Positions 35,101-47,859 of a DNA stretch of 64,000 nt are shown one piece after another; positions within the stretch are counted from its first letter, which is position 1, and each line of letters opens with the position of its first letter. Under the pieces are notes generated by a model. The model was not told where the DNA came from and did not search any database. It saw only the letters and a program-made list of their open reading frames with translations. The position numbers and the translations under genes were made by a program. The stretch comes from Volvox africanus (taxonomy: Eukaryota; Chlorophyta; Chlorophyceae; Chlamydomonadales; Volvocaceae): NCBI GenBank assembly GCA_030268105.1, contig BSDZ01000094.1:4932501-4996500 (forward strand). The letters are read 5' to 3'.

Positions 35101-35960
35101 GTGACCTCTGTCGTGCCGACTCTGCGTCCTTTTGCCGTACAGGACCTCCGATTGGACTGTCGCTACCCGTTACCTGCAGTGGCGCAATTGTCGGCGCTGC
35201 GACGGCTACGCCGCCTGCTGCTCAATGCGTCTTTCTGGTGTCAGCTTCAGGCCGCTGACGCGTCTTCAGCTTTACCGCCCCTAATTGTAGCGGTGGAGCA
35301 ACCACCACAACCGCAGCAACAGCAGCGGCAGCAGCATCGCATGGGTCATGTGCAAGGACAGGAGGCGGCGGAGTCCCGGGAGTCGTGGACGGGGCATCGT
35401 GAACCCATGCGTGGGTCCAGGTCAGACGCGGAGGTCGCCGCGGCGGCGCTGATATCTCTTTGCAGCATGGCGCCCGTGTGCCTCTACGACATAACGCTAG
35501 CGTCGTGCGGGAGGGCGTCAGCGCGTTTCTGCGCCATGCAGACCGTGGTGTGGGTCGAGGCGCAGCTAGCGTGGGTGGGCTGCGGCTCGCTGAGGCTGTG
35601 GGTGTCGCCGTAAGTGTACTTGTGGTGCGCACACCTGGAGGGTGGTATGTGTGTGTGTCTCTATGTATACATTTTCCCGGTTGACATGATTCGCCATGGA
35701 GGTGTTCCGACCTTCTCCTTGCCGTTGCGCTCAATGTCAGCGGGCTGTGCCGCGTCCTTCTCGTGGACAGTCTCACTATTACTGGCCTCAGTCTTGGGGA
35801 CGTGATCTGCCATGAGGGTGCATTTGGCCTCTTAAACAAGGCTACGTACACCTTAAGGTACAAGCAGGCTGCTGCAAGAACCCGGAAGGTTGTGCTACTG
35901 GGTGGAGGAGTGCGAGGTGGTAAATTATGGGGTTGCGATGTCGTAATGGAACAGAGATAG
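32200..35960 (+). CDS. F-box-like/leucine-rich-repeat protein
   Basis: Four exons: 32200-32519, 32664-34914, 35143-35609 and 35741-35960. They sum to 3258 nt, in phase, about 1085 aa. The first exon has TALLDVITQIWSYLDVYDKL, an F-box-like helix set. Irregular leucine-rich repeats follow: LRRLKLYGYD, LRHLGLRHTSAAGCPVLQLL, LTGLTRLELGD, LRNLRDLSLVSAHATSIAEL, LRTLRLTGFSL and ALRRLRRLLLNASFW. They are separated by long Ser/Gly/Ala-rich linkers. F-box/LRR proteins normally select substrates for SCF ubiquitin ligases; volvocine genomes carry many such large, poorly conserved copies. The last exon loses typical codon bias near its end, so the true 3' end may be spliced differently. Confidence 0.6.
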
Positions 35961-38509
35961 CGAGGCTTTAGGTCAGGAGCAGCAGGCGGAAAGGGAAGGA
36001 AAAGAAAGGTTTGAGCAGGTCCAGTTGCTCGGATCCCAGAAGGCTTTTGTGTTTTCAAGGAGTTTAATAGGCTCACTTAGATAATGTCAAGCAAACGGAA
36101 CTACCTGTTATGACCCACAGGTTCTACCTGTTTCGTGCGGCGCCATGCCTACCTGAAGAGGGCGTTTAGGGATCGAACCCCAATGGTTTTGGCTTGGTCT
36201 TTGGTCTTTGGTTTTGGCTAGGTCTCGGTCAAGAGAAAAGCGCCTTGCTTTAGAAAGCCCATGCCGGGTTAAAATGCAAAGGCAAACCGCCCTGTGGCAT
36301 TGTTTCCGTTATAATATCTGCCTTTTGTGAACCCGGAATTACGGAAGTGATCTCACTAAGGCACACACAAACGCGCGTGTGTGTATGGTGCAATTGTGGT
36401 ACGATGCTACGGTTGAAGCCTGTACGGCAGGGAGGAATATTAAACATGTGCACAAGCTCATTTGGCACAAACTGTTCATGGCAAAGTTCCAAAATGTTCA
36501 TTGACAATTTTTTGAGATTTAGGCTGGTTTGCAGCATGTCGTTTTAGAAAATGGAGCCACTCCTTTACATTTTGGGTGGCTGTGCGCTGCCGTAATGGTA
36601 TGGCCGGTACAGCGATGATAAATATGGCTCAGCGGGCGGTATAACGGCATTGCAACGTAAAATCTAGAATTCAAGCCGAAGGAACCTAAACTATATCCTT
36701 GGAATTGATATGTGGTGTAAACGACGAATGGATTGATTTGCTTCAAACGGCATTACATGGCAATCCAAACGTTTTATGGCGTCTTGAGAACGGGACAGGT
36801 TTGTGAACATTTTGCAGGTGGTGCATTTGCATAGACCCTTACCGGTGATGAGGTTGGGTCAGATGGCGCGGGTCGTAACTGCGCCGTTTGTGGTCGCCCT
36901 GGTGTGATTTTCCGCGCGCCAGTACGCAGCGCTTTCGTCTGGTTATGGCGGGGGTTTAGCCTAGCCATCGCTGATAAGCTGCAATGTTGGTGTTGTAGGA
37001 TCATTCGAGGGGCTTCTTTCCCTGTGTCAATAGGCACACGGGGGGCTCGTAATCCATGGCAGGCAGCTCTCAACAGAGCACTTCAGTGCTTGGTAACTAA
37101 TACGTACCCACGTTGTTGTGATGTAAGGTCACCGTCGAGGCTTGTCTAGGGCACTGGGAATAAATCTCTGCTCTACCTTGCCTGACATCAAATACAGGAC
37201 AGCGGGCACGCTGCTTGTATGATTACAAAATAAAGAGGTGGATCCATAGGAGGCTTCACACCTTCCACTTAAAAGCTGCTGTGCCTGGAGGCATGCTTGC
37301 TTACCTTGGCAACAAGGCCAGCATCGGGTTCCGGGCATGACGTTGCATGGCTGCTTCTATGATGCCGCAGCTTTTAGGAACTGCCTGTGTATCCTGACAT
37401 ACCAGTCCAAAGCCGCTAAAGAAAATCAGTGCATCTGCCCTCGTAGCTCGTATCAATAGAGTTCATTATACTGCATAGCTGAAAGCAACAAGCTGCAAAG
37501 CCGTACAGGAATGGTTCCGTACCTCCCGAAGAAGAGCTACTAGTCCCTGGTCTCGCCATTTTCCACTCCAACCCTCTCGAGGTCTCGTACGAGTCCTTCA
37601 CAATAGCTTTGGGTTCCTACTGTAATGAACCTGTGAAGCCCGCAATCCCCTGCCTCCGTCCAGGATACAGTTGGCGAGGTACCATCCAGAAGCAGTAATA
37701 CACATGGGACAGGATCAAAAGAGCACAAGTACAGGAGAAGGCTTTCTGTACAGGCGCTTCTTGGCATGCTCGCTACCTGGAACAGGCCGCTAAGGTATTC
37801 GGCGGCATTGGCCGTTTAAGTCGGTGCCTTCCCCCCTCAACCCTCACTGTAAGGATTTGCGCAGACACCATATACAGGCACCATATCAGAGCATAGGTTA
37901 TTATCCACAACCCAAATATCGCAACGATGGAGATTTGATGTGTTGCTTTTGCATGTATTGCATTTGATACAATGATGGTAAATGCTCACAGTGAATGGTT
38001 GCAGTTGCGTACGACTTCACCATACCCCCCAGGCAACCACCAGCTGTGTGTTGCTGGTTGGAAATGTAACCCGTGACCCTCTAAACTCCTTTCACGAGCC
38101 ATTTCAGGTTGCCAGGGTAGGTTTAATACTCGAGAATTTGTCGAGCCCTCCAATTCCAAATTACCACCCACGTCTCATCCCTCTACGCCTATAACCTCTT
38201 CGTCACACTACTTAAAAACAAAACTATCATCGATATATCTAACCCGATTTTCAAGTCTGAACCATTCATCACTACTAAAACATCAGCGCACCAGCACACC
38301 TTGCCAGCCATGGCAGCGGTAAGTGGACCCTGGTGAGTGAGGACCAGCAGTATTCCCCGTAACGGCGGAGTGCAAGTCCGACACAGTTGTCGCCTACTTT
38401 GTACGGAGCGAGGGAATAGATACATGGCCTACGGGAATAGATACATGGCCTATGGGCCATGCGAAAACGTTGGTCCGGCCTGCCAGGATGCATAAGCCCA
38501 ACTGCTGCT
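35961..38509. other. Convergent intergenic region, no gene recognised
   Basis: Separates the 3' ends of the F-box/LRR gene (plus) and the HECT gene (minus). Frames are short and without family similarity. It includes a tandem repeat at 38412-38452, which lies in the HECT 3' flank. Confidence 0.5.
38412..38452. repeat. Two tandem copies of a roughly 21-bp unit
   Basis: gggaatagatacatggccta occurs twice head to tail, directly downstream of the HECT ligase stop (its 3' UTR on the minus strand). Confidence 0.85.
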
Positions 38510-41500
38510 TTACATGAGTCCGAAACCCTCAGCGTTCTGGAGAGCCAGTTCCAAACGCTCCTAGAGGACGGAAAGGTTAACCACAGGGTATGAAGGTGTG
38601 GGTGACAACGCACGTGTCGCCCGGGGATTCTACACAGAAAGTTTCCAGATAGAGGCGGGGAAAGTGTTGAGAGAGTCTATGTCTATAACCGTCTAGCAGA
38701 CAGGACAGGTAAAAAGGCATTACGGATAATGGGAGAGAGAGAGGGGGAGAGAGAGAGGGAGAGAGGGAGTGAGAGAGAGGGAGAAGTCCGACAGGAGCAA
38801 CTGTCATGTCGTCATCATTTACTTCTACCCCTCCCTTCCCTGCCCACTGCTTCCGATGAACCCAACATTCCAATACCCGACACCTTATATGACCGACTCG
38901 GTGTTCCCTCGAGCAGCTACACACCATCAGCAGATCATAAGCAACTGGCCAATGTCCGTCTGTATCTGATTGCCGCCCTGCGCTGCGACTCACCTTGAGC
39001 ACTTCCTTGCTTTTGTAATGCGGCAGCAGCAGGTGGTTGAAGCACGTATGTGCGGAGGGCAGGCGGTCGGAATGAGCCCCGGCTCGAGAGACGACGAAGG
39101 GCGGGTTCAGGTGTGCCAGTCCCTGCAGTCCAGTGAGTGCGCACGGGTGCGTGATGAGGTCAAGACGACGATGAGTCCACATGGGTCGGGTGAGGCAGGT
39201 ACGGCACAAGTACGGCGTGCTGGTGCAGGTTCAGGATACAGGCATAGGTGGAGGCACAGGTGCAGGCACAGGTGACCGGCTTCGAATGCGTGTCAGTACG
39301 GGATACGTGTGCCAGTAGAGCGCACTCAATGCCAAAAAGCCTACTCAATGCCGCGTAAGGGCGGGAGAGGCAAACAGCTGTGCGTCCGCAACACCTTCGA
39401 TACCAGAACGGCCGCATCAAATTTGAAGCACAAAGCACATAGAACAAGAACACAAGGCACTCCGAAATCTTACCAGAACACATAACTTCCATTTGTCCTG
39501 GTACTATTTAGCCCGGCCCGGCTATTGCAGCACCAGGACAAGTGCAGCAGCAGCAGCACCACCACCACTATCATCACCACCACTAACACCGTTCTCCACC
39601 ACCTTCGCTGCTGTACTCACCTTGATGGGCACCCGGTCGGAGCCCGTCACGAAGAACAGTAGGCGCTTCTGGGAGGCAGGCGGCAACGCGTGGACGACTT
39701 CCCAGAACCACCGAACAGGCTGGAGGTAGTCATAAGCCGAGGACAGCATCAAAGAGGCATAGGTCGACTTGAGATCAACGGTAAATGAGTTCAATATTTA
39801 GCAAGAATCGTATCATAGCCCATCCTTCCCTGCTGCTCTGGGATCCGACGCCAGCGCCTCCGTCTGCCCTTCCTGGTGCTTGGCTCGCTCGCAATCATCC
39901 TATCATCATTCTCTTATTCCTCCTCCTCACTGCTTCCCTGGCCGTTTCTTGTAACGTCATTACATAATTACTTTCCTTGCTTTCACACGCACGTCCCACT
40001 GGAGTCACACGCACCTCCGAGTCTTTCGTGTAGCCATCGTCGTACTGGGTGGCTCCCTCAAGCTCCTCCAGCCGCAGCTGCCTGCTTCCGCAGACAAGAA
40101 GCTCCAGCTCTGAAGCCGAGAACCAGCCCAACGCCGCACCGGAACACAAGCGCAGAAAGCCGCGCTGGAAGGGGTTGAACTGGGGCGCGATGGAATCCTA
40201 GGATGGTTGGGGTGTTGTGCGGTAGCGTAGTGACGGAAAGGGGGCGTTAGGGAAGATGAATAAACGAGACATGATAATTGCGTTGGGCGTCTGGGAAAAC
40301 TAGTAAGCGAGACATGATACTGCATTGGGCGTTGGGAGCGTTGGGGGCAGAGGAAGGGAGAGGTAATAGAAGCGAGCAGAACAATGAACTATCTCTTAAA
40401 GTCCATCAGAAAGGGCCATGGGCGAAAGGGAATGGTAGGCCCCTCAAATGCCGAGAGGGTGAAAACCTAAAGAGGCATATCAGACATAAAAAGTTTGGAT
40501 CGGAAGGAAGGATATCGCGGATCATTGCTGAAGGCCTGGGTGCTGGGCGGCACCACTACGGCTCCCTTGCTTTTCGCCAGAACCTGCTCGCCAGAACCTT
40601 CTCCCGACACAAGGTACCCGGTTGTGTGCAACGATGTGCCACCGAAATGTCAGAGCCGCGAGACACTTTTTCATTGAACGTGTACGTGTACGTGCCTGCA
40701 GCAGATGTTTGACGTATAGGTCCACATAGAGCCGCCGATTGGCCGCCGTAACCGGCAGCTCTGAACCGCCGGGCACCAGGTCCACCTGCTCCACCTCCCC
40801 GAACCCCATCTCCACATCCACCTGCAAGAGACACGCGAGGGAAGGACGGAGAGAGGCAAAGCAAAGAAAAAATTGCTGCGGCGTTGAAGCGGCGATGCCC
40901 CCTCTTCCTACGGACAAAAGCGGCGCATCCTCCGACAGTAAGACATCGTAGAAAACCAGTCAAGGTAGTAAAGAATTGCAGGGGCTAGAAAAGCTGCGAT
41001 GCGTTTCTAAAACGGAGATTAAGGAAGATGAGGAGGAGGAGGATAGGGAGGAGGATAGGGAGGAGGATAGGGAGGAGGAGAGGGAGAAGGAACTTAGGAA
41101 TCCTGAATGGTATCATGTACCAACACATCAACTTATTACAGGCCTTGCAGCCCGTCATCACCCCGCGGGTTGAATCCCAGCATTGAATGTCGAATTTGGC
41201 ACTGAACATGTCAAAGTGAAGTCTCGCTGACCTGAAAGACCAACGCCAGCGACTCCACCAGCTCGGGTGGCATCTGCAGAAGCTTCGCGAGAGAGGAGGC
41301 CACTTCGGGAGCCAGCTCCCGCAGGTCCTGACCCAAGTTGAGCGAGTGACCCGAGGGATACGAGTTGATAAAGCATGGATCAGAACGGGGGGGTCAGCAA
41401 ATCGTGTGGGGACAGAGCGGAACATATTACAAGGTTAATGACGAGTTTGAGACCGCACACTGCGCCCCACCATATGCTCCCAACATCAAGTAACCCGCAT

Positions 41501-44500
41501 GCAATCTCTCTCTATAAGATCTGGCACTTGTAGATACTCCCCGAAGAGATCTGACGGTGCCTGTTTGCCTCCGCGGATACAGCTCAGGAGTTCCCCGATC
41601 TGAGTGACATCGCTGAAACGGCAGAAACCCGGAGCACACCTCTAGGCCAAGGACGCCACCGCCGCCCTCGCCCAAGTGGTGCGGTGCCACTCCAGCCCAG
41701 CTGCTCCCGAGAATGCTTCCGTTGCCGCCACCGTAGCCGCCACCGCCTGCTGCCAGTCCGGGGACTCCGAGACCCGCATCTCCCGCAGCCGCAGTCGGTG
41801 ACGTGGCGCCGCTACTGCCGCCCGAGCCCAAGTTGATCGCCGCGGCTACAGCTGCTGCAGTGGCGTCGGCGGCGTCGGTGGCGCCGTCAGCTGTTGAGCT
41901 GCCGCCACCAACAACGACCGTAGCGCCCATAAGCTTCTTGTACAGCACCGATGGGAACTGAAATTCCAGAATGTGGCTATTGTAGATCGCGAGGCCTATA
42001 CAGGCAACAGCCGTGGAAGAGCCAACAGTGCAGTGCACGCGAAAAAACGACGACGATGACGACGACGGAACATGACGCAGTGTCAGATGACCTACCTAGA
42101 GCACAGCGTTCACGCCTGCAGCTTAGCGCTCACCTATCAGGATGCCCACCAGCTCAAACTCAAGGTCCATCTCCAGTCTTGAAGGTCGGAACCAGTGCAG
42201 GTGGGACGTCGGGTCAGCGCTGAACATACCATAGTCCGGATTGAACAGCTGCCGAACCAGCAGCTGGAAGAACTCCTTGGCCACGCCGCCCTCGTCCACG
42301 CCTTCCTCGCCAATGAACTTAACCTAAGGGCGCATGTGAAAGCAAGCGAACTAATCGGGATCATCGAAATATCTGGTATGCTATAACCCTGGGATCCGCG
42401 ACAGATCCACGACGATGAGAAGTACAGGCGTCGTACGGGGTATAGGAGTACGGGTTGGTGCCGTCAGGGGACGGCGGGAGTGCCGTTGTGGAAAGTACGG
42501 ACGTTTTCCGGGTCCCCATTTCTTGCAAACTGTCCCGCTCAATGTACGAACTGTAACGAACGACCCAAGAAATGATACGAGACACGAGGCCCCGAAACCA
42601 GCAGGGCATGCTGGTGCCACCCACCTTGAGCGGCTTCTTCAGAGAGTCCGTTTCTTTGGCGCGATGAATCTGAATGAGCGTGTCCTGAACCAGATAAGGC
42701 CCGCGTCGCACCTGCACACGGGTGACGTATGGGGGATAAACACATACGCGTGATCGCGAACATGCCTTGGGAGATTGGTGGGTAAGTCATAAGGCCTGGA
42801 TAAAGCAAGGATGAGGAACGACGGCAAGGCTCACAGCCAGGCCGTCTTTCACTTTAAACGCTCCCTGCCAGCATGGCTGTCCCTGCCAACACGACAGTCA
42901 CAACATCGACCACACGACTGTCCTCACCCGCAGAACGAGAAAGGGGCACAAGTCCGGTAACGGCCCGGGGATGGGGCTGGGGCCCACGCCACCAAAAAGG
43001 CCTCGCAGCAGCGCCGAGTTGAGCTCATTGACCTGAGGGGTCGGCCGCGCCGTTGTCACGACAAGGCGTCGCGGCAGGGAACTTGTCATGAACATACACT
43101 GCTGCTAAAACGAGGGAGAAAAGCAAGGGGTGTCCCACCCATGCCCTGGCAGGCTCTTTGTAATGAGGAGGTGGCAAACTTCAACCTTCCTCCGGGTCCG
43201 GGTCCTCTCCGAGTCCCAAATGACGATCACGCAACACACGGCATCTCACACCACGAGACAGGGTGTGCCTTGTAAACGGCTGTACAGAAAGAACCCCGAT
43301 ATCGTACGCCCACCTGACTCATTTGGTTCTCCATCTGCAAAATGCGGGCTTTGGAGCCGGGATCGTACATGAAGGGGAACTTGCAGAAGCAGAATTCGTA
43401 CTTGTGGGGCTGCAAGGTAAAAACCGCACAGGACAGGTCAGGACAGAGGATGGAGAGGGGCGGGGATCCCCCCAAGTACCCAGACATGCCAGGCACTTAC
43501 TGTGAGATAAGGTCAAAAAGGGAGCAGGAAAGCCTTCCTCTTACCTGGGGAGAAAGAGAAAAATATGCGCGTGGCTCTCTCGCACCTAGTGGTTTTCTAA
43601 CCCCTTTGAGCTGTAAGGTTTTGGCAGCCATCATGCGCCCCTCGAATCTCCCCTCCTGGGCCCTTACATGTTTCCATTTCCGAAAGTCCTCCTTCAGGTT
43701 GAAGTCTTCATGGTTAATTGCGTCGTTGTAAAACGCCGCCGGCTCAAGCGGTCGCCACCCCGCCCCCGGGGGCCCCCGGCCGCTGCCGCCACACGCCGCG
43801 GCCCCGCCAAAGGCCTGCATGGCTCCGAAACCCATGGACGAGTAGCCTAGATCTAGGCCGCCACTGGCCGAGACCTGGCCCAGTAGCGCACCCGTCGCCT
43901 CAGCCGCCGCTGCGGCGCGTTGTCCCGCGACTTCATTTGCCTCGTGCACGAGCGCCACTATGCGGGTCGCGTCCTCCACGCCGCGAGTGATGCTCTGAAA
44001 ACAGGATTGCACAGCGATAAACTCAAGACCGGTACATAAAAGCAAAAATGAAAACCAACCACAATACAGTCAGGCCTCAGTGGGCCTCGGGTAACAGACC
44101 CTGCCGAGAGCCAGCTTGCTACGAATATCCGATTATACTTGCTCGCCTGCCTCCGACCTGTCAACAGTGCAGTTTTATTATTCATGACGCCTTCTTTTGG
44201 TCCACACGCGGGTTAACGCACCAATGCCATTCCCTTCCCAAACCTCCACTCTGGTTCCTAATTCTATATGGCGCATTTGGCTTCCCCGGGGGCCCTGTGC
44301 GTGTCGTTAGGCCATACCTGCATTCGAAAAAGTGTGAGGCTGATGTATGAGTGCAGGCGGGACAGTAGCCTGAAAGGTTTGAAAGGGAATGCGGCAGAGG
44401 CATCCGCACCACCAGTACATTACTTAGGACATATACTTGGACCTGCATTCACTCTCCAGGTTTCCAGGTGCTGTTACACCTCTCTTCAATATCGGGGTCT

Positions 44501-47004
44501 TCCAACATCGGCGTCAGCTAAGTTGCTTCTTCTGTCACAGCGTAAAGAGATCCCAATTACCTTACTAAGCTGCCAATCAATTGACATAACGACTATTGAC
44601 GCGGGAGCTACGGTCATTAGTCTTTGCTGCATACAGAGTTCTGGGCGTCCGCCAAAGGATGGCAGCATTTGCACAGACAGTGCCCATTCGCAACCTCCCC
44701 AAACCGGACTGCTCGATTGCAGGCTCCGCTGCCTGGCCGCTCCGCTACCGTACCGCCCCGAAACCACTCCAGTGTTCGCAGTTAGTTAACCTAAAACAGC
44801 GCGAGGCCCCTTCACGCTCCCGATCCCATCCTCAATCCTCCCCGCGCCTACTCTCGACGTCTCGTACACTTACCTGCGCAGCTCGTCTGCTGGGTACGTT
44901 ATAAACAGCTCGACCAGTGCTTTTCGTTGCTGCTGTGATAGCGCCGCGATGAAGGTCACCAATGACCCCAACAAGCTGCCTCACCATGCAGGAAACAAAC
45001 CGGTGAAGCCAGAGAGGAAAAGGGAGAGGGGAGAAGTCGAATAAACGAGGCCTAATACCGCTGAAGGGTCTATGGGAGGGGGGTTGTCAAGGGGACGGGG
45101 GGTCAAGTCCCAAACACATACACATACACACACACAGAGTGCACTTCCAAAAGTCTTGCTGGAGACAAAGGGATCTCTAAACATCAAGTGCATTCATCCC
45201 GTGAGATGAATGTAAGAACAACACAAGTGCCACACGGGGCCCAACTATTGCTCGGCAAAGAGGTCCACATAAGCAAGGGCAAGAGCAAGAGCGACGCGAT
45301 GCTTGACGATGTAAGCTATGTAATCCATGACGTTGCGAGTGGGGTGATGTGTGGACATGTAACTGCTCCGCGTACAGGGCACAAGATGTTGGCCTGGCAA
45401 CAGGCGATTTTCCTCCCCGAGGTTACAACACGTCATACTTAATGTAAGCCGCGTAGCCCTGGGACTCTAGACGCCAAACCGTGACTTGGCAAATTCCAGG
45501 CGTTCAAGGCCCTCTCGCCCCGCCCTAGGAAACCCACTCATGATGCTCGCCCTTGTCCAGAAGTGGGTTCGCCAGGAGCACCCCCAGCTGGCGCGCCAGC
45601 CCCGGGTTGACGGAGTGCGGCAAGTTGCTGAGAGCTGACAGAAGGCCCTCCACTCCTGTTGCCAGCGCGTTTCCAAGCGCGGCCGATGATCTACCCGTGC
45701 GCGTCGATAGCCCGCCACTTCCAGCTCCGCCTCCACCACCGGCGCCTCCAGCGTTTGACCCCACGGCGCCGCTATCCACGGAGACCATAGATGAGACACG
45801 GCATCCCAGCACGCTGTCGTACAACGCCGCAACTGCCGTGAAGTCCAAAGGACATATCCCTGACGGGCCAGCGCTGTCAGAAGTGGTGACGGCTGCGGCA
45901 ACATCACTTCCGCTTCCGCTTGGTAAGGAAGCATAGATGCCAGCGCCAGAACCAGCACCGGCGCCAGTACCGTCGATGCCGCAGCCTTGCTCAGTGGCAG
46001 TACTAGCAGTGCGGTTGCAGCTGGTGCTGGTGTCACTGATGCGGATGGAAGTGCTGCCAACGGATGCCGTTGCGGCGGCTGTCGAGGTGGTTGTTTGCCT
46101 CTTGGCTCGTGAAGCTGTCGGCGGTAGGGTCGTCACCATCTGGGAAAGCGGGAACTCCAGTGTTTAATGGACCGATTTTGACACTTTTCAAATAGAGATC
46201 GACATCAATGTACGGCACCCGCGGGAACAAAAACATGATTCCATGGACCGGACTTGGTAATCCCTACCGCATACAAGATGTTGAGCTTTTCGCATTCAGA
46301 ATCGTACCTCCTTGGGCCAGAAAGCCGCGTTTAGGCAGTCGCTGCTAGCGAAGAAGCGAGTCACGTGGGAGCACAGCTGACTCAGTGGCGTAGCGGCCTC
46401 GTCCCGCAATCGCCGCGCCAGATCTTCAGGGGTCGGTGGAAGCTCCGCTGGAGGCGAGGCCGTCGGTAAAGATGGAAAATGAAAGGAGTCGACGTTACTA
46501 AGACCCAGATGTCAGAACGCCAGCAAAATCACACTTGAGATGATATGGATGTGTTCCCACATGGAACGGATGCAGAGAGATGACGTACGGAGGGCAGTAA
46601 AACCAGTACCAGGCGAAGCAGACGATAGAATGGGTATACAAGCGCAGCAAATTGATGGCAAATACCTAGGATGAAGTCAAATTTATCATCTGCAACATCC
46701 CACATCCCCGGGAAAGAAGGGCCTCCCTTACCTAACTCCCTTTTAGGTGAGCATAGTCGGGTCCCTAAGCATGCTAGGTGCTCTAAATCAACCCAAGGTC
46801 CCATGTTTAACTTTTACCCAATACCGCCTGACGAGACGGCTTGCCGAATATGCATACGCACACTGTGCATCGTGTAAGCGCGTGCCGATTCGGGTTAACT
46901 CGGTAGCGGGTAGTGATAACTCACCTACGCCTGCCGCAACCTTCAGAGCCAGGGCGCACGCCTCGTTTGGCTCCATCCCGCGGCTACGCAAGGTGTTGAA
47001 GGCA
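38510..47004 (-). CDS. UBE3A/E6AP-type HECT E3 ubiquitin ligase, 5' end incomplete
   Basis: Exons: 47004-46925, about 46448-46308, 46139 to about 45539, 44975-44874, 43994-43668, 43409-43314, 43104-42929, 42711-42625, 42323-42134, 41995-41640, 41327-41232, 40821-40696, 40197-40015, 39719-39621, 39122-38994 and 38560-38510. The HECT part is in phase throughout. It follows UBE3A block by block: IVALVHEANEV, HKYEFCFCKFPFMYDPGSK, VKFIGEEGVDEGGVAKEFFQ, LFNPDYGMF, GLAIYNSHILEFQFPSVLYK, then WFSASELELLVCGSRQL, TQYDDGYTKDSE, PVRWFWEVVHALPPASQKRL and SDRVPIK. The catalytic Cys is in LPSAHTCFNHLLLP (codon 39044-39042). The end is NAEGFGLM. The first listed exon (RGMEPNEACALALKVAAGV) fits the end of the AZUL zinc domain; its Cys-rich first half should lie upstream and was not fixed. 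The 45539/44975 junction is unresolved. A 95-residue Gly/Ala-rich insert follows KKLMG. The protein transfers ubiquitin to substrates; those substrates are unknown here. Confidence 0.85.
38731..38783. repeat. (GA)n-rich purine tract
   Basis: gagagaggg-type purine run in the last intron of the HECT gene (38561-38993). Confidence 0.85.
41028..41092. repeat. (GGATAGGGAGGA)n minisatellite
   Basis: Purine-only tandem array with a 12-bp unit, in the HECT intron between the exons ending 41232 and starting 40821. Confidence 0.85.
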
Positions 47005-47859
47005 CTACGCAACGGGCAAAGATGAAATCCCCGAACTTATCTATAATGTTTTTTGTTAGCTCCAAGAATTCTGGATGTGTTTTATGAGGGCAAAGGCCTC
47101 CCAGACGGATACATGCATTATTGCAAAAGCATCTACCTGTGAACATCCTCCACGAATAATGCACGCTGTTCCTCCAGAGGAAGTCCAGATATAGTCCTTT
47201 GCGGTAATTCCATATCTGGCAACCTCCGACTGTTTCTCCGGCCGCTGTGTTAATGATTTCCACCCTTATTTAGGTATTTTATTCATTCAATTTTGATATT
47301 GGCCTTGTAACATTGAATACTTTGCAAGCGCTATTGGTGAAACTCTAAATCCACCTTGTAACGTTAGCACAGCAGCCTCGACAATCATGTTTGCCCATTA
47401 TTACTGAATGATTGACCTAATTTCAATATGCCACAGACGGTCGCTCGAGGTCAGGTTACATGCATAGGAACAGAATACAGAAAATGTTGAGCGCAGCATG
47501 CAAATCGTTGGCCGAGCAACGGTCGTACCTTCCTGAGGCCTGCAACCGCCTCGGAGCTCGGGCCTGTCACATTGACGCATTTAACTTGGTAATCCAAGGC
47601 TGTACAATCCCTGTAAAACCCAAAGCTTCTGCTTTCTGTATGTGGCAAAGAACCGCCACACGCCGTGCGCAAGGAGGAAGCTCCGCAGGCATTAAACTTC
47701 ATAGATAGATGTACGCTAACCTTCCAACAAACGAACGTAACCTTCGACACTGGTTATTTGTACCGGCTACCGCTGTCGATTCTGCTGCAAATTCCTCTCA
47801 GCCACGCCCTTTCAAATGATATTTCCCCCCATTAACATTCTCCTCTGCACCACGCGGGC
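47005..47859. other. HECT 5' flank and SPF30 3' flank
   Basis: Should hold the first exon(s) and promoter of the HECT ligase. A minus-strand frame near 47142-47040 contains Cys-rich GRCFCNNACIRLGGLC after a cacag acceptor and could be part of the zinc-binding AZUL module, but Cys spacing and phase do not fit cleanly. On the minus strand TGTAA at 47456-47460 is a possible poly(A) signal for SPF30. Confidence 0.4.
47456..47460 (-). terminator. Possible TGTAA polyadenylation signal for SPF30
   Basis: ttaca on the plus strand, about 400 bp downstream of the SPF30 stop. Consistent with the volvocine signal, but a short motif. Confidence 0.3.

Noticed and set aside
47451..47750. 99-codon minus frame considered as a retroelement or HECT 5' exon
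   Set aside because: No recognisable reverse-transcriptase, zinc or AZUL pattern and no matching phase.
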